5,013 bases of DNA. Origin: an uncultured Campylobacter sp. (GTDB lineage Bacteria; Campylobacterota; Campylobacteria; Campylobacterales; Campylobacteraceae). Under the pieces are notes generated by a model, which did not search any database, was not told the origin of the DNA, and saw nothing but the letters and a program-made list of their open reading frames with translations. Location: assembly GCA_938041615.1 (NCBI GenBank), contig CALISV010000323.1, positions 1 through 5,013 of the forward strand, read 5' to 3'. Positions within the stretch are counted from its first letter, which is position 1; each line of letters begins with the position of its first letter. Positions 1-5,013 of the stretch are shown here, piece by piece. Position numbers and translations under genes: made by a program.

Positions 1-75
1 TCGCTCCACGCACTCGACCGAGGCGTAGAAGGACTTTAGATCGATGACGGCGTAGGCTGGAGTTTGGGTTTTCAT
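1..75 (-). CDS. Y-family DNA polymerase (UmuC/DinB-like), N-terminal fragment
   Basis: Only the first 25 codons are present; the gene runs off the left edge. The peptide begins MKTQTPAYAVIDLKSFYASV and continues ECVER. Asp12 followed by the S-F-Y-A-S-V-E block is the N-terminal catalytic motif of Y-family translesion polymerases, where the Asp binds a catalytic metal. The D-L-K-S-F-Y-A-S-V-E-C form is closer to the UmuC/UvrX-like branch than to classical DinB. The family copies past damaged bases with low fidelity in the cytoplasm. The ATG at 75 is the first possible start because an in-frame TAA lies three codons upstream. The ribosome binding site is poor (CACCC directly before ATG). The gene lies about 95 bases beyond gmhA on the same strand, with no clear promoter or terminator between, so read-through from the heptose operon is possible. 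The family is fairly sure from this motif; the subfamily and whether the gene is intact cannot be judged. Confidence 0.82.
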   Translation of the reverse strand, partial: MKTQTPAYAVIDLKSFYASVECVER

Positions 76-97
76 GGGTGATTAAATTTGCTTGCGC

Positions 98-127
98 GCT
101 AGGCGGAGTTAGAGAGCGGCTAGGCGG
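98..127. repeat. 9-bp direct repeat spaced 21 bp, upstream of the Y-family polymerase
   Basis: GCTAGGCGG occurs at 98-106 and again at 119-127. The start-to-start distance is 21 bases, about two helical turns, so both copies face the same side of the DNA. They lie 23-52 bases upstream of the polymerase start codon, in the gap after gmhA. This could be a regulator site or chance in GC-rich spacer DNA. No LexA-like palindrome was seen; Campylobacter is generally held to lack LexA. Confidence 0.3.
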
Positions 128-169
128 GCCAAATTTGACTCCGCCGCTGCAAATGCTTTTAAATTTAGC

Positions 170-736
170 CTAAAACGCATCATCGATCGCTTGGCAGATG
201 ATATGCCCTATCATTATGTGCATCTCTTGGATGCGCGGCGTGTCGTTTGACGGCACGACCAAATTTAGCTCGCAAAGCTCGTTCATCGCGCCTCCCGTGC
301 GGCCGCTTAGCCCGATCGTTTTGATACCGATTTTTCGCGCTAGCTCGAGCGCCTTTACGACGTTGCCGCTGTTTCCGCTAGTAGAGATCGCGATGAGCAG
401 ATCGCCCTCGCGGCCCAGAGCCTCTAGCTGACGCGAGAAAACAAACTCATATCCGTAGTCGTTGCCGATCGCCGTGAGCGCGGAAGTATCGGTCGTTAGA
501 GCTATGCCCGCTAGCGCGCCGCGCTCGGTTTTATAGCGACCCGTTAGCTCGGCTGCGATATGCTGCGCGTCTGCAGCACTTCCGCCGTTTCCGCAAAGTA
601 AAATTTTACCGCCCGCCTTTAGCGTCGCTACCGCCGTTTCGCAGGCTTTTTTGATATCAGCTTCCAGCACAAAGGTCGCCTTGATAGTGGCTAGATGTCC
701 CTCTAGCTCGCTTTTTATCATCTCTTCAGTCTTCAT
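170..736 (-). CDS. gmhA: sedoheptulose 7-phosphate isomerase (phosphoheptose isomerase)
   Basis: This cytoplasmic enzyme converts sedoheptulose 7-phosphate to D-glycero-D-manno-heptose 7-phosphate, the first step of ADP-heptose synthesis for the lipooligosaccharide core. The 188-residue product has the usual family length and is one SIS domain. Visible motifs are [12 protein letters not shown] (48-59), the [17 protein letters not shown] block (81-97) and the phosphosugar-binding ISTSGNSGN (117-125). His59, Glu63, Gln170 and His178 keep the spacing of the E. coli zinc and catalytic set (His61, Glu65, Gln172, His180), each shifted by two, so the active site looks complete. The start at 736 is supported by AAAAGGATAAAAAATG. 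It overlaps the end of hldE by 11 bases, and its ribosome binding site lies inside hldE, so it is probably translationally coupled as the last gene of the operon. No terminator is seen after its TAG. Confidence 0.97.
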   Translation of the reverse strand: MKTEEMIKSELEGHLATIKATFVLEADIKKACETAVATLKAGGKILLCGNGGSAADAQHIAAELTGRYKTERGALAGIALTTDTSALTAIGNDYGYEFVFSRQLEALGREGDLLIAISTSGNSGNVVKALELARKIGIKTIGLSGRTGGAMNELCELNLVVPSNDTPRIQEMHIMIGHIICQAIDDAF

Positions 737-2129
737 TTTTTATCCTTTTTATCGTCGCGCTCGTGCTTTTGCCGGCCACGAACTCCACCAGCCGTACGTC
801 TTTTACGACGCTGCTTCCCACAACCTCTTTACCTTCGTAGTCGGCACCCTTTACGAGCACGTCCGGACGCAGCTTTTCGATCAAATTTAGAGGCGTTAGC
901 TCGTCAAATATCGTCACGTAATCAACCGCCCCAAGCGCCGCTAGCACGGTAGCGCGGTCAGCCTGCGAATTTACGGGGCGAGTGTCGCCCTTTAGCGCGC
1001 GCACCGAGGCGTCGGAGTTTAGCCCGACGACCAGTATATCGCCAAATTCCCGCGCCTTAGCGAGATAGCTCACGTGCCCAGCGTGCAGGATATCAAAGCA
1101 GCCGTTTGTAAAAACCAGCCGCTTTTCGCCGCGGTTTGCCAGCGTCGCGGCCAGTTCGTCCGCGCTTTTTATTTTCTCCTCAAAGCCTGCCGCGTTTTTA
1201 CGGCGCACGAGCTCGTTTATCTCCTCAAAGCTTGCCGTGGCCGAGCCGACCTTAGCCACGACGACCGCAGCGGCCAAATTTGCCGTCTCGATCGCCTTTT
1301 TGATACCTTCGCCAGCACCCAGCATCACGCCAAGCGTCGCTAGCACAGTATCTCCCGCGCCCGTGACGTCAAAGACCTCTTTTGCCAGAGCGGGAAATTT
1401 AACCGCCTGCCCGCCCTCTAAAAGCGCGATGCCCTCCTCCGAGATCGTGATTAGCGAATGGGTCAAATTTAGCTCGTTTTTTAGCAAATTTAGCGCGGTA
1501 AAAAGCTGCTCGTCGTTTTCTATCTTAAAGCCCACGGCCTCGCCCGCTTCTTTTTTATTCGGCGTTAGTAGCGTGGCACCCTTATATTTCGAGTAGTCCG
1601 CGCCTTTTGGATCGATTAGCACGGGTTTGCCCGCATCCGCGCATGCCTTTATCAGCTTTTGGCACAGCGACGGCGTCAGCACGCCCTTGCCGTAGTCCGA
1701 TAGCAGCGCGACGTCGTAGCTCTCTAGCGCGCGGGCGAAATTTGCCGCCAGCTCGTCCTCGCACGTTACGGCTTCGACGCTTTCTTTGTCTATGCGCACG
1801 ACTTGCTGATGCGTCGCCATCACGCGGCTTTTTATCGAGCTCGTGCGCCCTTTTTCTCTTTTTATAAACTCAGCCCTAGCGCCCTGCTCGCACAAGATCC
1901 GCTCTATCTCGTCGCCCGTCTCGTCTTCGCCTAGTACGCTCATGACGCCAACTTTTACGCCCAATGAGAGCAAATTTAACACCACGTTGCCCGCTCCGCC
2001 TAGGCGTTTGGTTTCGTTTTTTATCTTTACCACCTGCACGGGAGCTTCGGGCGAGATACGCTCGCAGCTGCCCCAGATGTAGTGATCGAGCATCAGATCG
2101 CCCGCGACTAAAGCACGTACTTCACGCAT
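726..2129 (-). CDS. hldE: bifunctional D-beta-D-heptose 7-phosphate kinase / heptose 1-phosphate adenylyltransferase
   Basis: This fused enzyme performs steps 2 and 4 of ADP-heptose synthesis. The kinase makes heptose 1,7-bisphosphate; after GmhB removes the 7-phosphate, the adenylyltransferase joins heptose 1-phosphate to AMP. The product has 467 residues, close to the E. coli (about 477) and C. jejuni (about 461) proteins. Residues 1-310 are a PfkB/ribokinase-type domain with ISPEAPV (25-31), GGAGN (44-48), SDYGKGVL (144-151) and DVTGAGD (254-260), where Asp260 is the expected catalytic base. Residues 335-467 are a cytidylyltransferase-like domain with [13 protein letters not shown] (340-352), containing the HXGH signature (349-352), and a C-terminal [10 protein letters not shown] (455-464) that matches the family's nucleotide-contact segment. 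The start at 2129 has GAGGAAGAG before it and overlaps hldD by 8 bases (ATGCGTGA). The N-terminus is a few residues shorter than in E. coli, but the core motifs are intact. Older names are rfaE and waaE. Confidence 0.97.
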   Translation of the reverse strand: MREVRALVAGDLMLDHYIWGSCERISPEAPVQVVKIKNETKRLGGAGNVVLNLLSLGVKVGVMSVLGEDETGDEIERILCEQGARAEFIKREKGRTSSIKSRVMATHQQVVRIDKESVEAVTCEDELAANFARALESYDVALLSDYGKGVLTPSLCQKLIKACADAGKPVLIDPKGADYSKYKGATLLTPNKKEAGEAVGFKIENDEQLFTALNLLKNELNLTHSLITISEEGIALLEGGQAVKFPALAKEVFDVTGAGDTVLATLGVMLGAGEGIKKAIETANLAAAVVVAKVGSATASFEEINELVRRKNAAGFEEKIKSADELAATLANRGEKRLVFTNGCFDILHAGHVSYLAKAREFGDILVVGLNSDASVRALKGDTRPVNSQADRATVLAALGAVDYVTIFDELTPLNLIEKLRPDVLVKGADYEGKEVVGSSVVKDVRLVEFVAGKSTSATIKRIKNED

Positions 2130-3108
2130 TTATCTCTTCCTCGTATATCCTTTTTATCTCGGCTGCATAGTCTTTTATGCCCTCTTCCAGGCTAAATTTA
2201 GGCTCGTAACCCAGCGCCTTTTTAGTCGGCTCGATGTCTGCTTGCGTATGGAACTGATATGAGCGCGCGTACGGGTTTGGGATGTATTCGCAAGGCAAAT
2301 TTGACCTCAGCTCGCGCTGCAAAATATCCACGATCTCTTGGAAGCTTCTTGCCGTGCCAGTTGCCGCATTATACACGCCGCTAGCAGCGTTTAGAGCGAG
2401 CAAATTTGCCTGCACGATGTCTTTTATATAGACGAAGTCGCGCTTGATTTTATCGCTACCCTCAAAGAGGCGCGGATTTTTCCCGCTCAAAATTTGCAGA
2501 CCAAACTGCAGCACCATCGAGGCGGTTTTGTTTTTATAAAACTCCCTCGCGCCGTAAACGTTAAAGTATCTCAGCCCCACGACCGCTACGCACTTTTTGG
2601 CGTATTTTCGCCCCAGATCGTCCATTTTTAGTTTTGAAAAGCCGTAGACGTTATTTGGCGCTTCGCATTCGCCGACTCTTTGCGGGCTTTTTGCGTTGCC
2701 GTACGTAGCGCCGGAGCTCGCGTATATCATCCTAGCATTCGTTTTTTCGCAGATATCTAGCAGATCTTTAAAGCTATTTAGATTAGTCCTCATTAGCTCG
2801 CCTTGCTCGGTTACCGTAGTATCCGAGATCGCCGCCTCGTGAAATATCGCGTCTGGGGCAAATTTCTCGATCATGGCTAGCGTTTTAGCGCAGTTTATGT
2901 CGCCCTCGTAAATTTCGCCCGAAAAGCCGAGCAAATTTTTAAAATGCCCGAAGCTTTTTAGGTTTCCGTTGCTAAATTTCTCGTCGCTTCTAAATTTATC
3001 CACGGCGAGCACTTCTACGTCTTTTAAATTTTCATCGAAATAATGCGCCAAATTTGAGCCGATGAAGCCCGCCGCGCCCGTTATCGCGACCCTTTTTATA
3101 TCTTTCAT
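2122..3108 (-). CDS. hldD: ADP-L-glycero-D-manno-heptose 6-epimerase
   Basis: This enzyme performs the last step of the pathway, inverting C6 of ADP-D-glycero-D-manno-heptose with bound NADP to give the L,D form used by heptosyltransferases. The 328-residue product is a short-chain dehydrogenase/reductase of the extended epimerase type, slightly longer than E. coli HldD (310). The N-terminal Rossmann motif GAAGFIG (11-17) follows [10 protein letters not shown]. The catalytic Tyr155 and Lys159 sit in NVYGFSK (153-159), with YASSGATYG (129-137) supplying the Ser/Thr region. LRYFNVYG (179-186) and RDFVYIKD (223-230) are typical of this epimerase class. Its position between gmhB and hldE separates it from a general UDP-galactose epimerase. 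The start at 3108 has AGAAGGA upstream and overlaps the gmhB stop as ATGA (4 bases). Older names are rfaD, and waaD in C. jejuni. Confidence 0.95.
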   Translation of the reverse strand: MKDIKRVAITGAAGFIGSNLAHYFDENLKDVEVLAVDKFRSDEKFSNGNLKSFGHFKNLLGFSGEIYEGDINCAKTLAMIEKFAPDAIFHEAAISDTTVTEQGELMRTNLNSFKDLLDICEKTNARMIYASSGATYGNAKSPQRVGECEAPNNVYGFSKLKMDDLGRKYAKKCVAVVGLRYFNVYGAREFYKNKTASMVLQFGLQILSGKNPRLFEGSDKIKRDFVYIKDIVQANLLALNAASGVYNAATGTARSFQEIVDILQRELRSNLPCEYIPNPYARSYQFHTQADIEPTKKALGYEPKFSLEEGIKDYAAEIKRIYEEEINA

Positions 3109-3608
3109 ATTTTTCCTTCTTTTTTTAAAAACTCTAGCGCCTCAGCCACGCTTTTTAGCCGGTCGTCCAGCTTTAAATTTATCCCGACGCCAGCACTCTG
3201 CCCCGCCTGCACGTCGCTATCCTTGTCGCCTATCATGATTGAGCGCGCAAGGTCGATATTTAGCTCGTTTGCGGCCTTTAGTAGCATGCCTGGCTTTGGT
3301 TTACGGCAAAGGCAATCAGCCTCCGGCGCGTGCGGACAAAAGTAAATTTTCTCTATCTTTACGCCCTCTTTTTCAAACTCGCCCAGCATAAATTTGCAAA
3401 GCTCGTCAAACTGCTCCAGCGTGTAGTAGCCTCGCCCGATGCCTGATTGATTCGTCACCACGACTAGCGCGTAGCCAGCCTTGGCAAACTCTCTCAAAGC
3501 GGCGAAAATGCCCTCTTTAAAAACGAAATCCTCGCATCTATAAACATAGCCCGCATCCTCGTTTATCACGCCGTCGCGATCAAGAAATAGCGCCTTTTTG
3601 GACGCCAT
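3105..3608 (-). CDS. gmhB: D-glycero-beta-D-manno-heptose 1,7-bisphosphate 7-phosphatase
   Basis: This cytoplasmic phosphatase removes the 7-phosphate from heptose 1,7-bisphosphate, between the two HldE steps. It is a HAD-superfamily histidinol-phosphatase-type enzyme. From the start chosen here (167 residues) it has FLDRDG (8-13), with nucleophile Asp10 and acid Asp12. TNQSG follows at 52-56. A zinc loop carries Cys91, His93, Cys99 and Cys101, followed by RKPKPGM (102-108). The metal-binding GDKDSD is at 127-132. All catalytic and zinc residues are present. The open frame extends to an ATG at 3629 (174 residues). I prefer 3608: the TATAAT at 3637-3642 would start the message at about 3630, leaving the first ATG without a leader, while ACAGGG precedes the second at suitable spacing and the catalytic motif lies about eight residues in. 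It is the first gene of the heptose operon, and its TGA overlaps the hldD ATG. Confidence 0.94.
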   Translation of the reverse strand: MASKKALFLDRDGVINEDAGYVYRCEDFVFKEGIFAALREFAKAGYALVVVTNQSGIGRGYYTLEQFDELCKFMLGEFEKEGVKIEKIYFCPHAPEADCLCRKPKPGMLLKAANELNIDLARSIMIGDKDSDVQAGQSAGVGINLKLDDRLKSVAEALEFLKKEGKI

Positions 3609-3636
3609 TTTAAACCCTGTTTTATCCATGCCTAAA

Positions 3637-3660
3637 ATTATACAAAAAAAAGCTAAATTT
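3637..3660 (-). promoter_or_regulatory. Promoter of the gmhB-hldD-hldE-gmhA operon
   Basis: Read on the minus strand, AAATTTAGCT (3660-3651) is followed by TTTTTTTG and then TATAAT (3642-3637). A strong -10 box after a T-rich stretch and no clear -35 box is usual for Campylobacter sigma-70 promoters. The predicted transcript start is near 3630, about 22 bases before the preferred gmhB ATG at 3608. It is the only convincing promoter seen for the four heptose genes. Confidence 0.7.
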
Positions 3661-3686
3661 AAATGAAAATCGCCGCCCGCGCCGCG

Positions 3687-3712
3687 CTAGAAACTAATGC
3701 TAAAAACTAATG
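3687..3712. repeat. 13-bp tandem repeat in the divergent control region
   Basis: CTAGAAACTAATG (3687-3699) is followed directly by CTAAAAACTAATG (3700-3712), a 12 of 13 match. The pair ends 20 bases before the cytochrome -10 box, covering roughly -58 to -33 from the predicted start. That position suits a regulator or upstream promoter element. It sits between the two divergent promoters. Function is inference. Confidence 0.6.
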
Positions 3713-3714
3713 TA

Positions 3715-3738
3715 AAATTTAGCTTTTAAGACTATAAT
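3715..3738 (+). promoter_or_regulatory. Promoter of the first cytochrome c gene
   Basis: AAATTTAGCT (3715-3724), TTTAAGAC and TATAAT (3733-3738) form a sigma-70 type promoter. The transcript should start near 3745, giving a leader of about 25 bases to the ATG at 3770. It mirrors the divergent gmhB promoter with identical spacing and resembles the promoter of the second cytochrome. Confidence 0.75.
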
Positions 3739-3769
3739 ACGCATGCAATTTTATCAAAAAGGATTGAAA

Positions 3770-4075
3770 ATGAAAAAGCTTATCATTGTTTCAGGTGCAG
3801 CCGCATTGCTAGCGGGTAGCCTATTTGCCGCTGACGGCGCAACTCTTTACAAAAAATGCGCGGCCTGTCACGGACCGAAAGCGGAAAAAGTGTATCTAAA
3901 CAAAGTTCCTGCACTTAACACGCTTTCAAAAGAAGAGATCGCCGAGAGCCTAAAAGGCTATAAAGCAGGCACTCTAGATAAATTTAAAAGCGCAGCTATG
4001 ATGAAACCTATCGCAAAACCACTTAGCGACGACGACATCGCAGCTCTATCAGAGTACATCCCTACTCTAAAATAA
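3770..4075 (+). CDS. cccA: periplasmic class I cytochrome c (c553/c6 type), copy 1
   Basis: This is a small monohaem electron carrier in the periplasm, expected to pass electrons from the bc1 complex to the cb-type cytochrome oxidase. The 101-residue precursor has a signal peptide (MKKLIIVSGAAALLAGSLFA), probably cleaved before ADG. The mature protein has one haem site, Cys30-Ala-Ala-Cys33-His34. Met78 is the likely second haem ligand, because the adjacent Met77 is not kept in copy 2. A C-terminal helix LSDDDIAALSEYI is typical of the family. An in-frame ATG at 3743 lies only four bases after the -10 box, before the predicted transcript start, so it is rejected. The ATG at 3770 has AAAAAGGAT upstream. 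Place and sequence match Cj1153 of C. jejuni, described as CccA and linked to keeping apocytochrome thiols reduced for haem attachment. That symbol is transferred by synteny, and which copy is the true counterpart is uncertain. It is followed by its own terminator. Confidence 0.93.
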   Translation: MKKLIIVSGAAALLAGSLFAADGATLYKKCAACHGPKAEKVYLNKVPALNTLSKEEIAESLKGYKAGTLDKFKSAAMMKPIAKPLSDDDIAALSEYIPTLK

Positions 4076-4081
4076 CCCTTT

Positions 4082-4108
4082 TCGGCGGAGTTTTTTCCGC
4101 CGATTTTT
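4082..4108 (+). terminator. Intrinsic terminator after cytochrome copy 1
   Basis: TCGGCGGA (4082-4089) pairs perfectly with TCCGCCGA (4096-4103) around the loop GTTTTT, followed by five T. It begins six bases after the TAA and should separate the two cytochrome genes into independent transcripts. Confidence 0.9.
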
Positions 4109-4168
4109 CTCTGCTTTTTATTTCGCGCTTCATTTTAGTAACTTTTTTATAAAATTTCTTTTCTTTTA

Positions 4169-4186
4169 AGCTTTTAGGGCTATAAT
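4169..4186 (+). promoter_or_regulatory. Promoter of the second cytochrome c gene
   Basis: AGCT (4169-4172), TTTAGGGC and TATAAT (4181-4186) repeat the AGCT, eight bases, TATAAT layout of the other two promoters. The predicted transcript start is about 4193, with a leader of about 26 bases. With the terminator at 4082-4108 upstream, this indicates separate transcription of the second cytochrome. Confidence 0.75.
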
Positions 4187-4218
4187 CTCGTCTAAATTTC
4201 TATCAAAAAGGATGAAAG

Positions 4219-4521
4219 ATGAAAATCTATCACATTGCAACCGCCGTTTTGGCGCTAAATTTATCTCTACTTGCGGCTGACGGCGCAGCTATTTACAAAA
4301 AATGCTCAGCCTGTCACGGCGAAAAAGCGGACGTAAAATACGCAAACAAAGTGCCTGCGCTAACTAGCATCAGCAAAGAAGACCGCATAAAAGCGCTACA
4401 AGGCTACAAAGACGGCTCAAACAACGCCTTCGGTATGGGTAAAGTTATGCAACTACATGCCAAAAACCTAAGCGACGAGGACATGACGGCTGTTAGCGAG
4501 TACATCGATAGCTTGAAATAA
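4219..4521 (+). CDS. periplasmic class I cytochrome c (c553/c6 type), copy 2
   Basis: This is a second small monohaem periplasmic electron carrier. The 100-residue precursor has a signal peptide of about 19 residues (MKIYHIATAVLALNLSLLA), cleaved before ADG. The haem site is Cys29-Ser-Ala-Cys32-His33, and Met77 is the likely axial ligand. The predicted mature part aligns without gaps to copy 1 over 81 residues, with 44 identities by hand count (about 54%). Identity is concentrated at the haem motif, NKVPAL and the final helix, and is lowest around the methionine ligand loop (copy 1 SAAMMKPIAKPLS, copy 2 MGKVMQLHAKNLS). The leader shares the 13-mer TATCAAAAAGGAT with copy 1, which supplies the ribosome binding site. 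An overlapping ATG at 4212 is in another frame. Divergence of the methionine loop could give different redox potentials or partners; this is inference. It has its own promoter and terminator. Confidence 0.93.
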   Translation: MKIYHIATAVLALNLSLLAADGAAIYKKCSACHGEKADVKYANKVPALTSISKEDRIKALQGYKDGSNNAFGMGKVMQLHAKNLSDEDMTAVSEYIDSLK

Positions 4522-4579
4522 TCTTTGCAAGCAGATTTCAAACGATCTCTGCGAAACAAATCATAAAAATCCCGTGCTT

Positions 4580-4600
4580 GGCTTGCATTTTTGGCAAGCC
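4580..4600 (+). other. Hairpin in the 3' region of cytochrome copy 2
   Basis: GGCTTGC (4580-4586) pairs perfectly with GCAAGCC (4594-4600) around the loop ATTTTTG. No T-run follows, so it is not a full terminator alone. It lies just before the hairpin at 4613-4638 and may act as an accessory or RNA-protecting stem. Function is inference. Confidence 0.5.
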
Positions 4601-4612
4601 TTCGCTCGCTAG

Positions 4613-4643
4613 GCTCAAATTTGACTTTAAATTTGAGCTTTTT
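4613..4643 (+). terminator. Intrinsic terminator after cytochrome copy 2
   Basis: GCTCAAATTT (4613-4622) pairs perfectly with AAATTTGAGC (4629-4638) around the loop GACTTT and is followed by five T (4639-4643). It lies about 90 bases after the stop codon. The stem is made from two opposing copies of the AAATTT word that is abundant throughout the window. It is AT-rich, so weaker than the terminator of copy 1. Confidence 0.75.
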
Positions 4644-5013
4644 CTGCTTTTTAGAAAGAATAATTTTAATAGGTGCAAAGGCTCGCAAAATTTGAGTCAA
4701 ATGCGGCGCCGCTGCACAACCAAGCCCGTAAATGAAATTTAACTCTTACTAGCTAGTTTTAACCGCACAAACGTCAAATTTGCCGTATTGAAGCCGCTTG
4801 TGATGTCCGCCGGTTTTAAAATTTTCACTCAGATTTACCGCCCTAGCGCGCTGTTTTGTGGCAGCAAATTGAGCTCCAAATTTGCTCTATTTTAAATTCT
4901 AGCGCAAATTTATCCGCTCAAATTTGACGCCTAATTTAACGGAGGCCAGCCAAAATTTGACGCTCAAATTTAAACCCACTATCCGTCAAATTTGCCCGCA
5001 TAAATTCTGCTAA
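4644..5013. repeat. Gene-free stretch rich in AAATTT words
   Basis: No convincing gene is seen on either strand. All frames are short, and none has both a good start and a ribosome binding site. Ten AAATTT hexamers occur here (at 4688, 4735, 4776, 4819, 4878, 4906, 4920, 4953, 4966 and 4988), plus two in the terminator stem just before. Longer shared words include GCTCAAATTTGAC (4613 and 4916) and AAATTTGACGC (4920 and 4953). Short palindromes are GCGGCGCCGC (4703-4712) and ACTAGCTAGT (4748-4757). An 8-bp stem, AGCAAATT with AATTTGCT, spans 4863-4886. The words are scattered rather than regularly spaced, so this is not a CRISPR array or simple tandem repeat. Confidence 0.55.

Noticed and set aside
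1582..1764. Minus-strand Arg-rich frame inside hldE, and plus-strand Ser/Pro/Arg-rich frames across 198-2170
   Set aside because: They overlap the well-supported heptose genes in other frames and have the biased composition expected of shadow frames in moderately GC-rich DNA.
3743..3769. Upstream in-frame ATG that would lengthen cytochrome copy 1 by nine residues
   Set aside because: It is four bases after the TATAAT and before the expected transcript start. It would spoil the signal peptide, and the ATG at 3770 has a proper ribosome binding site.
4404..4700. Minus-strand frame of 98 codons overlapping cytochrome copy 2 and its terminator
   Set aside because: It lies opposite a well-supported gene and runs through both hairpins. 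Its product is low in complexity and rich in Lys and Phe, with no recognised motif. Antisense shadow.
4863..4886. Possible terminator hairpin AGCAAATT / AATTTGCT
   Set aside because: The stem is AT-rich, no gene ends just before it, and the T-run after it is poor. Noted only as a stem within the repeat-rich stretch.
4803..4895. Plus-strand 30-codon frame with ATG at 4803
   Set aside because: No ribosome binding site, no recognised motif, and its length is explained by AAATTT words that avoid stops in this frame.
4901..5013. Plus-strand frame containing NLT three times (SNLTPNLTEASQNLT)
   Set aside because: It has no start codon after the TAG that opens it. The repeated NLT comes from repeated AAATTTGACG words, not from a protein repeat.
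4613..5013. CRISPR or regular tandem array suggested by the many AAATTT copies
   Set aside because: Intervals are irregular (12 to 59 bases) and the shared words are too short and variable for CRISPR repeats or a tandem array.

Overview
The window looks like chromosome of a Campylobacter species, most likely one of the moderately GC-rich oral or intestinal ones (the concisus, curvus, rectus, showae and gracilis group) rather than C. jejuni. The evidence is the gene order, the T-rich promoters with a clear TATAAT but no obvious -35 box, and the very high density of AAATTT-centred words such as GCTAAATTT and CAAATTTGA. The species is an inference. The gene order gmhA-hldE-hldD-gmhB followed by a divergent periplasmic cytochrome c matches, from memory, the Cj1149-Cj1153 segment of C. 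jejuni.

Left part (1-3630, all minus strand, read right to left). A four-gene operon, gmhB-hldD-hldE-gmhA, encodes the complete route from sedoheptulose 7-phosphate to ADP-L-glycero-D-manno-heptose, the donor for the inner core of lipooligosaccharide. The genes overlap by 4, 8 and 11 bases, and each downstream ribosome binding site lies inside the end of the gene before it, so translation is probably coupled. About 95 bases beyond gmhA begins a Y-family (UmuC/DinB-like) DNA polymerase gene, of which only the first 25 codons are in the window. No terminator is visible between the two.

Middle (about 3609-3769). A divergent control region has two outward-facing promoters with the same architecture (AAATTTAGCT, eight bases, TATAAT). 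They form a perfect inverted repeat around a centre that carries a 13-bp tandem repeat. Both promoters show that the longest open frames begin too early: the real starts are probably 3608 for gmhB and 3770 for the cytochrome.

Right part (3770-5013, plus strand). Two tandem paralogous class I c-type cytochromes (c553/c6 type) each have a signal peptide, one CXXCH haem site, their own promoter and their own terminator. Their promoters and leaders resemble each other, which suggests duplication of the whole transcription unit. The last 370 bases hold no convincing gene but are packed with AAATTT words. No RNA gene, CRISPR array, insertion sequence or phage gene was seen. Apart from the duplicated cytochrome and the patterned non-coding DNA, this is ordinary housekeeping chromosome, and I see no wholly new system in it.
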